Position numbers and translations under genes: made by a program. From Sphingomonas sanxanigenens DSM 19645 = NX02 (GTDB lineage Bacteria > Pseudomonadota > Alphaproteobacteria > Sphingomonadales > Sphingomonadaceae): a stretch of DNA of 64,000 nt. The first letter of the stretch is position 1, and every line of letters begins with the position of its first letter. Location: assembly GCF_000512205.2 (NCBI RefSeq), contig NZ_CP006644.1, forward strand, positions 1,364,001-1,428,000, read 5' to 3'. Of the stretch, positions 38,427-46,620 are shown piece by piece. Below the pieces are notes generated by a model. The model had not been told where the DNA came from and did no database searches. It saw only the letters and a list, made by a program, of their open reading frames with translations.

Positions 38427-40169
38427 CTATTCCGCCGCCACCGCATATTCGAACGCCGGCGCGGGCGCGAGAAACTCGCCCGGCCGCGTCCCCGTCGCCC
38501 CGCCATCCTTCTCGAACGTCGGCGTGCCGTTGACCAGGGTCAGCCGCATCGGCGCCGGATCGCGCGTATAGCGCCAGGTGATGCCGCCCATGCCGTCGGG
38601 CGCGTCGAAGATCTTGCGCTCCTCGCGACGCTCGATCTCATCCATGTTGAACACGGTGATGTCGGCGGGGTTGCCCACCGCCAGCACGCCGCGCCCCTGC
38701 AGGTTGAAATGCTCGGCGAGCTTGCCGGTCTGGACATGGACCGCTTCCTCGATCGTGATCTTGCCCTGCCGGACATAGTAGGTGAACAGCAGCATATTCT
38801 CACCCGGCCCGCAGAACATCTGCGCGTGCGCGCCCGCATCCGAGACGTTGCCGACCGACCGCGGATCGCGGATCAGCTGGACGATCACCTCCTCGTTCAT
38901 CGGATAGGGCGCCATGTGGACGGTGGACTTGATGCCGTTGCGCAGGATCCAGTCCGCCATCGCATCCGACCGGTGCGCGATCCCGGTCATTTTCATATAG
39001 TCGGAAAGGGTGAGGTTCATCGGCCCGACGCCATTGTCCGAATTGCGCAGCAGCAGCCGGTCGGGGTTGCTCATCGGCGCGTGCGCCCACGCCTTGGTAT
39101 CCCAGCTTTCGCGTGCCCGCGCGCGCCAGTCCGGATCGGCGAGCAGCCTTTCCTTCTCCGCCCAGCTGTCCGCCGCGACCACCTCATGCCACACGAAGTC
39201 GCCCGACTGCGCGAAGATCAGCGACTTGGTGAGCGACAGCGTGTTGGTGGGGGAGACGTGGGTATAGGCGGTCCAGAAGTCGCGGCCTTCCGCCTTCAGC
39301 GCGTCATGCTGTTTCTGCAGGTCGGGCACGATCGGCTTCTGGAAATCGAGCGTCGGAATACCCGCCCACTGGATCCGCACGTCGAGCCCTTCGGCCAGCC
39401 GCGCGAACCGCGCCAGCGTCACCGGGCAGTTCAGCCGGATGAAGGTGTCCATCACGATCTGGCACACCGTGCCGGGGTTGCGCGACAGCACCTCGAGCAG
39501 CGCGCGGAACTCCTTGTCCTCGGCGGCGAAGGTCGGCACCGGCCGGTCGTCACCGTCGAAATCGAGCTGGTTGGTCGAAAGCCCCATCGCGCCCGCCTTG
39601 CAGGCATCGTCGAGCAGCTCGCACATCCTGGCGATTTCCTCGTCGGTCGCGGCGCGGGTCCAGGCGTCCATGCCCATCGCCGCCAGCCGGATCGCGATAT
39701 GGCCGACGAAGGCGGCATAGTTCAGCGGGATCCGGACGTTCTTCGTCATCGAGGCCTTGTATTCGGACCATTTGCGCCAGTCCCACGGCAGTTCGTTGAC
39801 GAAGGCCTGCTTGTCGATGTCCTCGAAGAAGGCGAAGATGCCGACGATCTCGTTGCGCACCGTCTCGTCGTCGGAAATCGGCGCGGCGGAAAAGCCGCAA
39901 TTGCCCATCACGATCGTCGTCGCGCCATAGCCGGGCAGGGGATTGAGATCGTCCTGCCACCACATCGTCGCGTCATAATGGGTGTGCGGCTCGATGAAGC
40001 CGGGCGTCACATAGCAGCCGGTGGCGTCCACCACCCGCTCGCCGGGCTTCGCTTCGAGATCGCTTCCGATTTCGGCGACGGTGGTGCCCGCCACCCGCAC
40101 ATCGGCCTTCCTGGCCGGCCGAAGCGTGCCATCGACGACGGTGCCGCCGCGGATCAAAATATCTGCCAT
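38427..40169 (-). CDS. N-acyl-D-amino-acid deacylase family amidohydrolase
   Basis: A 580-residue metal-dependent amidohydrolase. MADILIRGGTVVDGTLRPAR opens the beta-sandwich part, GFIEPHTHYDATMWWQDDL gives the HxH-type metal ligands, GNCGFSAAP is typical of D-aminoacylases, and DAGAHAQMFCGPG near 480 supplies the late metal/catalytic Asp. The family removes acyl groups from N-acyl-D-amino acids or opens related amides; substrate uncertain. The ATG at 40169 has GGAGAGG upstream. It has no copy of the 18-bp element, so its link to the urea regulon is only by position. Confidence 0.88.
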   Translation of the reverse strand: MADILIRGGTVVDGTLRPARKADVRVAGTTVAEIGSDLEAKPGERVVDATGCYVTPGFIEPHTHYDATMWWQDDLNPLPGYGATTIVMGNCGFSAAPISDDETVRNEIVGIFAFFEDIDKQAFVNELPWDWRKWSEYKASMTKNVRIPLNYAAFVGHIAIRLAAMGMDAWTRAATDEEIARMCELLDDACKAGAMGLSTNQLDFDGDDRPVPTFAAEDKEFRALLEVLSRNPGTVCQIVMDTFIRLNCPVTLARFARLAEGLDVRIQWAGIPTLDFQKPIVPDLQKQHDALKAEGRDFWTAYTHVSPTNTLSLTKSLIFAQSGDFVWHEVVAADSWAEKERLLADPDWRARARESWDTKAWAHAPMSNPDRLLLRNSDNGVGPMNLTLSDYMKMTGIAHRSDAMADWILRNGIKSTVHMAPYPMNEEVIVQLIRDPRSVGNVSDAGAHAQMFCGPGENMLLFTYYVRQGKITIEEAVHVQTGKLAEHFNLQGRGVLAVGNPADITVFNMDEIERREERKIFDAPDGMGGITWRYTRDPAPMRLTLVNGTPTFEKDGGATGTRPGEFLAPAPAFEYAVAAE

Positions 40170-40344
40170 GACCTCTCCCTTCGCTGGATCCGGCGCTCCG
40201 GGAGTCTGTGTCCGCCCCCTTGCCGGAAGACGCGCAGAATATGGGAGTTTGGCGGGAGGCAAATCGTTCCGCGCGCAGAGGGATCGTGGAGGGATCCCCT
40301 AGGGGTGTATCGGGCGAGCCGGCGGGCGACGCCGCGGCAGGGGA

Positions 40345-40812
40345 TTATGCGACATCCGGCGTCACATCCTTGATCACCGTCTTCAGCGGCGCGAAATTGC
40401 CGAACAGCCCGCGCAGGTCGGCGCGGCGGCTGAGCACGTCGGCCAATGTGTAGCGGTCGAGCACGGCGAGGAAGGCCTGCGTCGCTTCGTTGAGGATGCG
40501 GGGCAAGGTGCAGGCGGGCGCGATCAGGCATGAACTGCAATCGACGAGGTCGAAGCCGGTTTCGGTATGGCGGACGATCGCGCCGATCGTGATGTCCCCG
40601 GCCGGGCGGCCCAGCTTGAGGCCGCCGTTGCGGCCGCGCACCGCGGTGACGAACCCCGCCTGGTTCAGATCCTGGACGATCTTCTTCAGCGTATCCTTCG
40701 AGATGTCATAGACCTGCGCAATCTCGGCGATCGACGACAGATCCCCCTCGTCGCGCGCGCCGACATGGAGGAGCACGCGGACGGCATAGTCGGTGTAGCG
40801 GGTCAACTGCAC
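40345..40812 (-). CDS. nsrR: Rrf2-family regulator, NsrR-like
   Basis: A 155-residue winged-helix repressor. MQLTRYTDYAVRVLLHVGA and AQVYDISKDTLKKIVQDLNQAGFV form the DNA-binding part, followed by GRNGGLKLGRPA. Three cysteines (DCSSCLIAPACTL, about residues 92-102) match the iron-sulfur ligands of NsrR, which senses nitric oxide. The ending FLAVLDRYTLADVL is also NsrR-like. It lies next to alternative oxidase and haemoglobins, with two NsrR-like operators nearby, which supports the name. Confidence 0.88.
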   Translation of the reverse strand: MQLTRYTDYAVRVLLHVGARDEGDLSSIAEIAQVYDISKDTLKKIVQDLNQAGFVTAVRGRNGGLKLGRPAGDITIGAIVRHTETGFDLVDCSSCLIAPACTLPRILNEATQAFLAVLDRYTLADVLSRRADLRGLFGNFAPLKTVIKDVTPDVA

Positions 40813-40909
40813 GGACGGGCACCGAGGACAGGCATCGTCCCTTCATGACGTGCAGGACGGCCCGGCTCAAGCCGGACCGTCCCGACGGTGCGATCCATGG
40901 CGTAGGGCT

Positions 40910-41590
40910 TCAAGCCGCGACTCTCACATCGTCGGCATGTTCGGGGTAGGGTGCGATCCGCCCCGGCGCCTGCCCGCCGAGCTCATCGGCGAAGCCATGG
41001 TTGACGTCGCGGTGATGCGCCTCGTCCGCGCGCACCTTGAGCACGACGTCGCGCAGCGTCGCATCCGCCGGCAGCTTCCAGTAATGCAGCGCGATCGCGG
41101 GGGCAGGGCCGTCGGCGATGGCGCCCGCGTCGATCGCCTGCAGGAAGTGGGTGTAGCTGATTACCGCCTCCTCCTCGAAATAGCCGACGACGCGGTGCGC
41201 AACCCGCGGCGCGACCAGATAAAGCGCGAAGAAGGCGGTGTAGAATCCCGCCTGCACCAGCAGGATCAGCAGCCGCTCGAGCATGTTCGGCTGCGCCACC
41301 GCGACGAAGGTCATCAGGTGCATCCGCTCATTTTCGGCTTCCTCCATCAAGGTGCGGATCCAGCCATTATCGTCCACCATGCGGCGCAGGCACTTCAGGT
41401 GGGTCAGCGTGGCGCCGACCATGCCCGGCACCGCCGCGACGGTTTCGATCACGATCGCGCGATGGCCGTGGCGCTGCCGGAACAGCAGGTCGGCGAAGAA
41501 CCGCATGGTCTTGGTGAAGCCCCACGCCACGCGGTCACCCAGATCCGCGGGCCGGCGATGCTCGATGCTCACTGCAACATGGTCGATCAT
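40910..41590 (-). CDS. Alternative (ubiquinol) oxidase
   Basis: A 226-residue di-iron quinol oxidase. It passes electrons from ubiquinol to oxygen without pumping protons and resists nitric oxide and cyanide. The iron ligands lie in the four conserved boxes: [37 protein letters not shown] and [12 protein letters not shown]. Two hydrophobic stretches (about 45-60, 100-130) fit monotopic membrane attachment. GGGAG precedes ATG 41590. An NsrR-like palindrome at 41682 lies in its promoter, consistent with induction when nitric oxide blocks the normal oxidases. Confidence 0.95.
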   Translation of the reverse strand: MIDHVAVSIEHRRPADLGDRVAWGFTKTMRFFADLLFRQRHGHRAIVIETVAAVPGMVGATLTHLKCLRRMVDDNGWIRTLMEEAENERMHLMTFVAVAQPNMLERLLILLVQAGFYTAFFALYLVAPRVAHRVVGYFEEEAVISYTHFLQAIDAGAIADGPAPAIALHYWKLPADATLRDVVLKVRADEAHHRDVNHGFADELGGQAPGRIAPYPEHADDVRVAA

Positions 41591-41681
41591 TTCAAAATCT
41601 CCCTGTCAGCGCGGCGCGTCAGGAGGGCGAGTCGCGAAAGGTGCAGATCATTTATCTCTTTCGGGATCCTCACGCAATGAA

Positions 41682-41704
41682 AAGGTGCTGTTGACATGCA
41701 CCTT
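41682..41704. promoter_or_regulatory. NsrR-like operator 1
   Basis: A 23-base inverted repeat AAGGTGC-N9-GCACCTT, close to the known NsrR/Rrf2 pattern AAGATGC-N9-GCATCTT. It lies between the divergent alternative oxidase and haemoglobin genes. Confidence 0.7.
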
Positions 41705-41717
41705 ATCGCGGCCACAT

Positions 41718-41740
41718 AAAGTGCATGTGATTAGCACCTT
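41718..41740. promoter_or_regulatory. NsrR-like operator 2
   Basis: A second 23-base copy, AAAGTGC-N9-GCACCTT, ends 15 bases before the truncated haemoglobin ATG. The two sites start 36 bases apart. Confidence 0.68.
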
Positions 41741-41755
41741 ATAGGATCGACTCCG

Positions 41756-42139
41756 ATGACCCGTCCTCCGTTGATCGACGAAGCGGCGCTGCGCCCGCTG
41801 ATCGAGCATTTCTACCAACGCGTGCGCGGCGACGCGCTGCTCGGCCCCGTCTTCGCCGCTGCCGTCCATGACTGGGACGACCATCATGCGCGGCTCGCCG
41901 ATTTCTGGTCGTCGGTGATGCTGACGACGGGGCGCTACAAGGGCAATCCGGTCGCGCTCCACCTGATCCATGCCGACAGCATGACGCCCGAGCGCTTCGC
42001 GCGGTGGCTGACGCTGTGGCGCCAGACCACCGACGAGCGGCTCGATCCCGCCGCGGCCGCCGCGATGCAGGCCAAGGCCGCGCGCATCGCCGAGAGCCTG
42101 CAACTCGCCGTCCAGTATCGCCGGCCCGCCGCGGCCTGA
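41756..42139 (+). CDS. Group III truncated haemoglobin
   Basis: A 127-residue small haem protein. LIDEAALRPLIEHFYQRVRG, LLGPVFAAAVHDWDDHHARLADFWSSV and GNPVALHLIHADSM fit group III (TrHbP) globins, with the proximal His in the later helix. Such proteins bind oxygen or nitric oxide and commonly sit with flavohaemoglobin under NsrR control, as here. It is 24 bases upstream of hmp on the same strand. Confidence 0.9.
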   Translation: MTRPPLIDEAALRPLIEHFYQRVRGDALLGPVFAAAVHDWDDHHARLADFWSSVMLTTGRYKGNPVALHLIHADSMTPERFARWLTLWRQTTDERLDPAAAAAMQAKAARIAESLQLAVQYRRPAAA

Positions 42140-42163
42140 TCATCGACCCACAAGGAGACCGAC

Positions 42164-43372
42164 ATGTCATTGACCCCCGCGACGATCGCCATCGTCAAGG
42201 CCACCGTTCCCGCGCTTGCCGAACATGGCACGGCGATCACCACCGCCATGTATGCGCGGCTGTTTCAGGACGCGCATATCAAGGCGCTGTTCAACCATGC
42301 CAACCAGGGCGAAAGCGGCGCGCAGGTCCATGCGCTGGCCGCTGCGATCCTCGGCTATGCGCAGAACATCGAGAATCTCGGCGCGCTCGCGCCGGTGGTC
42401 GAGCGGATCGCCTACAAGCATGTCGGCTATCACATTCTGCCCGAACATTATCCCTATGTCGCCAATGCGCTGCTCGCGGCGATCAAGGAGGTGCTGGGCG
42501 ATGCCGCGACCGACGAGATATTGGCGGCGTGGGGCGAAGCCTATTGGTTCCTGGCCGACATCTTGAAGGCGCGCGAGGTGGTGCTGCGCGGCGAGATCCT
42601 CGCGGCGGAGGGCGGCTGGGAAGGCTGGCGCCGGTTCGTGGTGGCGGAGAAGATCCGCGAAAGCGGCACGATCACCTCGTTCATCCTGAAACCCGAGGAT
42701 GGCGGGCCGGTGCTGCGCCACAAGCCCGGCCAGTATCTGACCTTCCGGCTGAAGCCGCGGGGACGCCCCGAACTGAAGCGCAACTATTCGATCTCCTGCG
42801 GGCCCAATGGCGCCTTCTACCGCATTTCGGTGAAGCGCGAGGCGGACGGGCAGGGCGGGTCGCGTTTCCTGCATGATGATGTCGCGGTCGGCGACGTGCT
42901 GGAAACGACGCCGCCCGCCGGCGATTTCTACCTCGGCGATGCGCCGCAGCGCCCGGTCATCCTCCTGTCCGGCGGTGTCGGGCTGACGCCGATGGTGAGC
43001 ATGGCGGAGGCGATCGCGCGCGATCACCCGCATGTCGAGGCACATTATGTCCACGGCACGCTCAACAGCGAGACGCATGCGATGGACGCGCATGTCCAGG
43101 ACCTCGCAGCGACCTGCCCGTCGCTCACCGTGACGACCTTCTACAGCGATCCGCTGTCGCACGACCGCCTTGGCGAGACGCATCATGGCGAAGGCTTCAT
43201 CGCGATCGACTGGCTGAAGCGCCACACGCCGCTGCTGGAGGCGGACGTCTTCCTGTGCGGCCCCAAGCCCTTCCTGCGCGCGTTCGTTTCGGGGCTGGCG
43301 CTCGCCGGCGTGCCGGCCGGCCGCATCCATTACGAGTTCTTCGGCCCCGCCGACGAACTGATGGCGGCTTAG
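42164..43372 (+). CDS. hmp: Flavohaemoglobin, nitric oxide dioxygenase
   Basis: A 402-residue enzyme turning nitric oxide plus oxygen into nitrate with NAD(P)H. The globin domain (1-140) has LFNHANQGESGAQ, the proximal His in RIAYKHVGYHILPEHYPYV and the reductive-site tyrosine nearby. The FAD domain (about 150-260) has HKPGQYLTFR and RNYSISCGPN. The NAD domain has ILLSGGVGLTPMVSMAEA and CGPKPFLRAF. ACAAGGAGACC lies just upstream. Domain order and length are normal. Confidence 0.97.
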   Translation: MSLTPATIAIVKATVPALAEHGTAITTAMYARLFQDAHIKALFNHANQGESGAQVHALAAAILGYAQNIENLGALAPVVERIAYKHVGYHILPEHYPYVANALLAAIKEVLGDAATDEILAAWGEAYWFLADILKAREVVLRGEILAAEGGWEGWRRFVVAEKIRESGTITSFILKPEDGGPVLRHKPGQYLTFRLKPRGRPELKRNYSISCGPNGAFYRISVKREADGQGGSRFLHDDVAVGDVLETTPPAGDFYLGDAPQRPVILLSGGVGLTPMVSMAEAIARDHPHVEAHYVHGTLNSETHAMDAHVQDLAATCPSLTVTTFYSDPLSHDRLGETHHGEGFIAIDWLKRHTPLLEADVFLCGPKPFLRAFVSGLALAGVPAGRIHYEFFGPADELMAA

Positions 43373-43377
43373 GGGCG

Positions 43378-43677
43378 ATGGGCGCCGCCACGTCGCAGCC
43401 CTACCGATCGACCCCGGTCTTCACCGAGCGGACGTTGCCGAAGGCGTTGTAGCGCGCGCATCGGACGAAGCCGGGCGTCTGGGGCGTCATCCGCATTCTC
43501 GATGGCCGGCTTCGCTACCAGGTCGAGGATGGGCGGCCGGCGGAGACGCTGACCGCCGACCGTCCCGGGCTGGTGCTGCCAGCGGAACCGCACCATGTCG
43601 AACTGATCGGCCCGGTGACGATGCGGGTGGATTTCTACGATCATGCGCCGGTGGCGTGGGAAACGGGCTCCGACTAG
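43378..43677 (+). pseudogene. DUF1971 (TehB N-domain-like) gene with an in-frame stop
   Basis: Read through one amber codon (TAG at 43450-43452, codon 25), the frame gives a 99-residue cupin-like protein: PYRSTPVFTERTLPKAL, stop, RAHRTKPGVWGVIRILDGR, LRYQVEDG, ADRPGLVLPAEPHHVELIG. This matches DUF1971 proteins end to end, in which the stop position normally encodes a residue of a basic motif before THxTKxGVWG. A single base change (for example TTG to TAG) would explain it. No ribosome binding site before a second start was found. It follows hmp directly and could once have shared its transcript. Confidence 0.72.
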
Positions 43678-43709
43678 CGGACGGGCCGACGGACGAGGCG
43701 CGACCGACT

Positions 43710-43741
43710 GTTCCTCCCGGCGCGCGGCGTCGGGGAGGAAC
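43710..43741. terminator. Hairpin between convergent genes
   Basis: GTTCCTCCC pairs with GGGGAGGAAC around a GC-rich loop, between the broken DUF1971 gene and the convergent arginase-family gene 2. There is no clear T-run. Confidence 0.45.
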
Positions 43742-43755
43742 ATCTCGTGTCCGGT

Positions 43756-45186
43756 TCAGCCGCGCGTCTTCTTCGCCTTCTTCTCACCCTTGGCCGGCTT
43801 GGGTGCCTGCCATTCGGAACTCAGCGGGCTCAGATAATGCTCCTCCCTGATCCCCTTCCTGCGGATCGAGAGGCCGGCCATGCAGGCGTGCATGATGTAG
43901 GCGCTGTTCTGCGCGGAGCGGTAGGTGGGGTCCATCGTCGGGTCGAGTTCGACCAGTTCGAAGCCGGCGAGGTCGGTCTCTGCGCAGATGCGGCGGATCA
44001 GCGGCACCACCTCGCGCATCGTCAACCCGTCCGGCACGGGCGTGCCGGTGCCGACCATATAGGCGGGATCGAGCACGTCGATGTCGAACGACACGAACAC
44101 GCGCTTGCCATTCTCCCGGGCTTCCTTGAGCACGCGGGTGACGACGGTGTCCCAGCCCGATTTTTCCACCTCCACCATCGTGTGATAGCGGAAGCCCTGC
44201 TCGCGCATCCATTCGAAGGTCTCGATGTCGGGGGACTGCGCGCGCAGGCCGACCTGGATATAGTCGCGGCCGGCGACATGGCCTTCCTTGATCAGGCGAT
44301 AGACCGGCTGGCCATGGTCGATCAGGTGCGCGCGGTCGCGCCCCGCATCATAATGCGAGTCGAAGTGGATCACGCTGACCTTGCCCTTGCCGAGCACGTC
44401 GGTGACGCCGGCGATATCCGAATAGGCGAGGCTGTGGTCGCCGCCGACGATGAAGGGCAGCGCCCCGGTGCTGGAGATCGACGCGACCATCTCGCGGACA
44501 TGCCCCATCGAGCGCTCGGTGCTCATATTGTCGACCGCGAAGTCGCCATAGTCGACCATGTTGAGCGTCGCGCGCGGTGAGGTCATCGTATACATGTCGT
44601 TGCCGGCGCCCATCCGCACCGTGCGCATCGCGGTCGGCCCCAGATGCGCGCCGCGGGTGCCCGACCCCATGTTGAGCGGAATGCCGACCATCGCGACGTC
44701 GACCTTGCCCGCCACCAGATCCTCGGGCGTCAGCGCCACCGGCAGGCCGAAGAAGGTCGGGATGCCGCTGCGCCCTTCCATGTAGCGGCCGAGCGAGAAA
44801 GGGCCGGGCTCGCGCCTGGGATCGAGCACCGCCGGCCGCAGCACCTTCCACGTGTTGAAATTCTTGGTGTCGGGGTTGAGCGGGATCGTCGGCGCGTCGG
44901 TCCTGGCGTTGAACTTCGAGGCTTCGACCACCTCCATCATCGCCGAGACATAGGCCTTGATCTCTTCGGGCGTCTTCTTCGCCAGCCGCCGTTCGAGCTC
45001 GCCCTCAACCGGCGCGAACTTGTTGACGTCCTTGGAGCGGAGGAACTTCAGTTCGGCGGCGCTGAGGCTGCCCAGTTTCGCCTCGATCTCGGGCGTGAAC
45101 CTTTTCTCGTTGCTCTGGGCGACGGCAAAGGAGGCGATGCCCGCCGTGGCCAGTGCCAGAACCGCCAATGTCTTCGCGACCTTCAC
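43756..45186 (-). CDS. Exported arginase/agmatinase-family ureohydrolase, paralogue 2
   Basis: A 476-residue paralogue of the enzyme at 36787-38268, with the same plan: signal peptide (VAKTLAVLALATAGIASFAVAQ), N-terminal extension of about 100 residues (KTPEEIKAYVSAMMEVVEASKF, compare KNPEQIEAYIDGMMAVVEAYKF in paralogue 1), then the arginase fold. Metal ligands are in VGGDHSLAY (about 247), HFDSHYDAG (about 276) and SFDIDVLDPAYM (about 366). The start is GTG 45186, chosen because GGAGG lies 7 bases upstream. The Lys-rich tail ends KKAKKTRG. Differences from paralogue 1 in the loop after GTGTPVP and around the substrate pocket suggest a different guanidino substrate, but this is inference. Confidence 0.87.
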   Translation of the reverse strand: MKVAKTLAVLALATAGIASFAVAQSNEKRFTPEIEAKLGSLSAAELKFLRSKDVNKFAPVEGELERRLAKKTPEEIKAYVSAMMEVVEASKFNARTDAPTIPLNPDTKNFNTWKVLRPAVLDPRREPGPFSLGRYMEGRSGIPTFFGLPVALTPEDLVAGKVDVAMVGIPLNMGSGTRGAHLGPTAMRTVRMGAGNDMYTMTSPRATLNMVDYGDFAVDNMSTERSMGHVREMVASISSTGALPFIVGGDHSLAYSDIAGVTDVLGKGKVSVIHFDSHYDAGRDRAHLIDHGQPVYRLIKEGHVAGRDYIQVGLRAQSPDIETFEWMREQGFRYHTMVEVEKSGWDTVVTRVLKEARENGKRVFVSFDIDVLDPAYMVGTGTPVPDGLTMREVVPLIRRICAETDLAGFELVELDPTMDPTYRSAQNSAYIMHACMAGLSIRRKGIREEHYLSPLSSEWQAPKPAKGEKKAKKTRG

Positions 45187-45291
45187 CCGTTTTCCTCCAC
45201 CCGATGCGCCCGGCCGTCCGCGCGCGCGACCAAAGGATCCACAGGGCGCCGGCGACCGCCGCGGGCTAGCATCGGCGCGGGTGGCCGCCTC

Positions 45292-45309
45292 TACGTCAAA
45301 CGCCCTATG
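45292..45309 (+). promoter_or_regulatory. Shared 18-bp element, MauD-like gene
   Basis: Reads TACGTCAAACGCCCTATG towards the MauD-like gene. AAGCCG lies 22 bases on, and the ATG follows after 6 bases. It also lies 105 bases upstream of the divergent arginase-family gene 2, which it might serve too. Confidence 0.7.
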
Positions 45310-45343
45310 GCTGCCCGCAACCCGCCGATCCAAGCCGCTCGCC

Positions 45344-45952
45344 ATGCTGATCGCATCGACCTTTCTGCTCTGGATCATGGTCGCGCTGCTCGTCGTCGCG
45401 GTGATTTCGCTCGCGCGGCAGGTGGGCACGCTCAACGATCGGCTCGCGCAGGCGGCGGGGCTTGTCGCCGAAGGCGGCCCGCGCGTGGGCGATCCCGCGC
45501 CGATGATCGCCGCGCCGGGGCTTGGCGGCGGCGTGGTCAATGTCGGCGGGCCGGATGCCGGAGGGCGGGCGGCGCTGCTGCTGTTCGTCACGCCGGATTC
45601 GCCGGTCTGCAAGGCGATCATCCCGGTGGCGATGATCCTCGCCCGATCGGAAGGGCTGCGGCTGGTGTTCGTCGGCGACGGCGACGCGCGAAACCTGGCG
45701 GCGATGGTCGACCGCTTCCGGATGACGGGGTTCGATTTCGCGCTGAGCGGGCAGGTCGTCGCGGCCTATCAGGCGAGCGTGCTGCCCTGGGGGGTGCTGA
45801 TCGGCGGGGACGGCCGAGTCCGCGCACGGGGCGCCGTCAGCGCGCGCGAGCATCTCGAAAGCCTGATCGCTGCGGGGGATGCGTGTGGCATCGGCGCGGG
45901 ATCGGGTAGTGACGATGCCAATGTCGTGCCGATGGCGATCGGCGCCGCATGA
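45344..45952 (+). CDS. MauD-like membrane-anchored thioredoxin-fold protein
   Basis: A 202-residue protein opening with MLIASTFLLWIMVALLVVAVISLARQVGTL, the signal anchor of MauD, the disulfide-handling accessory protein of methylamine dehydrogenase. GPRVGDPAPMIAAPGLGG leads into a thioredoxin fold. The active-site motif is SPVC (FVTPDSPVCKAIIPV) instead of the usual C-P-x-C, so one redox cysteine is missing. SVLPWGVLIGGDGRVRARG is the family's later segment. No methylamine dehydrogenase or mauE gene is in the window. The preceding 18-bp element ties it to the urea/guanidino group. Confidence 0.8.
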   Translation: MLIASTFLLWIMVALLVVAVISLARQVGTLNDRLAQAAGLVAEGGPRVGDPAPMIAAPGLGGGVVNVGGPDAGGRAALLLFVTPDSPVCKAIIPVAMILARSEGLRLVFVGDGDARNLAAMVDRFRMTGFDFALSGQVVAAYQASVLPWGVLIGGDGRVRARGAVSAREHLESLIAAGDACGIGAGSGSDDANVVPMAIGAA

Positions 45953-45960
45953 CGGGGCGA

Positions 45961-45988
45961 CCTCCCCGACGCGTCGCGCCGGGGAAGG
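45961..45988. terminator. Weak hairpin between convergent genes
   Basis: CCTCCCCG can pair with CGGGGAAGG (one bulge) between the MauD-like gene and urcA. It resembles the other intergenic hairpins in this window. Termination activity is unproven. Confidence 0.35.
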
Positions 45989-46003
45989 GGAAGGGGAAGG
46001 CGG

Positions 46004-46312
46004 TCAGTGCGCCGCGCTGATCACCACCGCTTCGGTGCCGGGGGTAACGCGCGCCCGCGCATCGGCGATGACCTCGGCACGGCACTGATTCGCCTTGCGC
46101 TGCATCGACAGATGGATCCGATAGGCGCCGTTGCCGCAGACCGCCTTGGCGGCACGGGTCAAGCGTGCGGTGAAGACGCGCTGACCCGCGGGGGTGGAGA
46201 GATCGAGATCTCCGACCCGCGTGGTCACGCTGTCTTCGGCTAGAGGGTTGTGGGCCAGCGCCGGCAACGGCGCGAGTGCCAGCCCGAAGGCCAGCACGAG
46301 GTGAAGCCGCAT
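46004..46312 (-). CDS. UrcA family protein
   Basis: A 102-residue exported protein. The signal peptide is MRLHLVLAFGLALAPLPALAH. TTRVGDLDLSTPAGQRVFTARLTRAAKAVCG is the UrcA pattern, with two cysteines (AVCGNG and NQCRAEV) likely forming a disulfide. AGGAG lies 7 bases before ATG 46312. The family is common in sphingomonads and caulobacters and has no established function. It is convergent to the MauD-like gene. Confidence 0.85.
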   Translation of the reverse strand: MRLHLVLAFGLALAPLPALAHNPLAEDSVTTRVGDLDLSTPAGQRVFTARLTRAAKAVCGNGAYRIHLSMQRKANQCRAEVIADARARVTPGTEAVVISAAH

Positions 46313-46444
46313 CCTTGATCTCCTGCGAATTTCCCCAGTCATTAAACGCCGGGGTGCGCGCTCCATATCACCGCCGGGCGCCTTCGCCAACAGCGCGTTT
46401 CGATGCCGCGAAATAAGCGGATTCCGCGCGCTTTCCCGGTCGCC

Positions 46445-46462
46445 TACGTCAAACGCCCCATA
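46445..46462 (+). promoter_or_regulatory. Shared 18-bp element, TonB-dependent receptor 2
   Basis: Reads TACGTCAAACGCCCCATA. TAGCCT follows after 22 bases (46485-46490). The rest of the gap 46313-46620, up to the receptor ATG, holds no gene and gives a leader of about 120 bases. Confidence 0.74.
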
Positions 46463-46620
46463 GGGGTCCCCCGGGGTGCGGGCATAGCCTCCCAGCGCCT
46501 GCCCATCCGCATCGGCCGTCCAGGAAGCCGCGGAGCCAGGGCGCCGGGGTCGATCACCCCACGAGAATGCCAGGGCAGGTGGGGAGATACCGATCGGACC
46601 AAGACAAGAAGGGGGAATTT

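Noticed and set aside
45344-45952. Part of a methylamine dehydrogenase cluster
   Set aside because: Only a MauD-like gene is present; no mauA, mauB, mauE or mauG sequence was recognised nearby.
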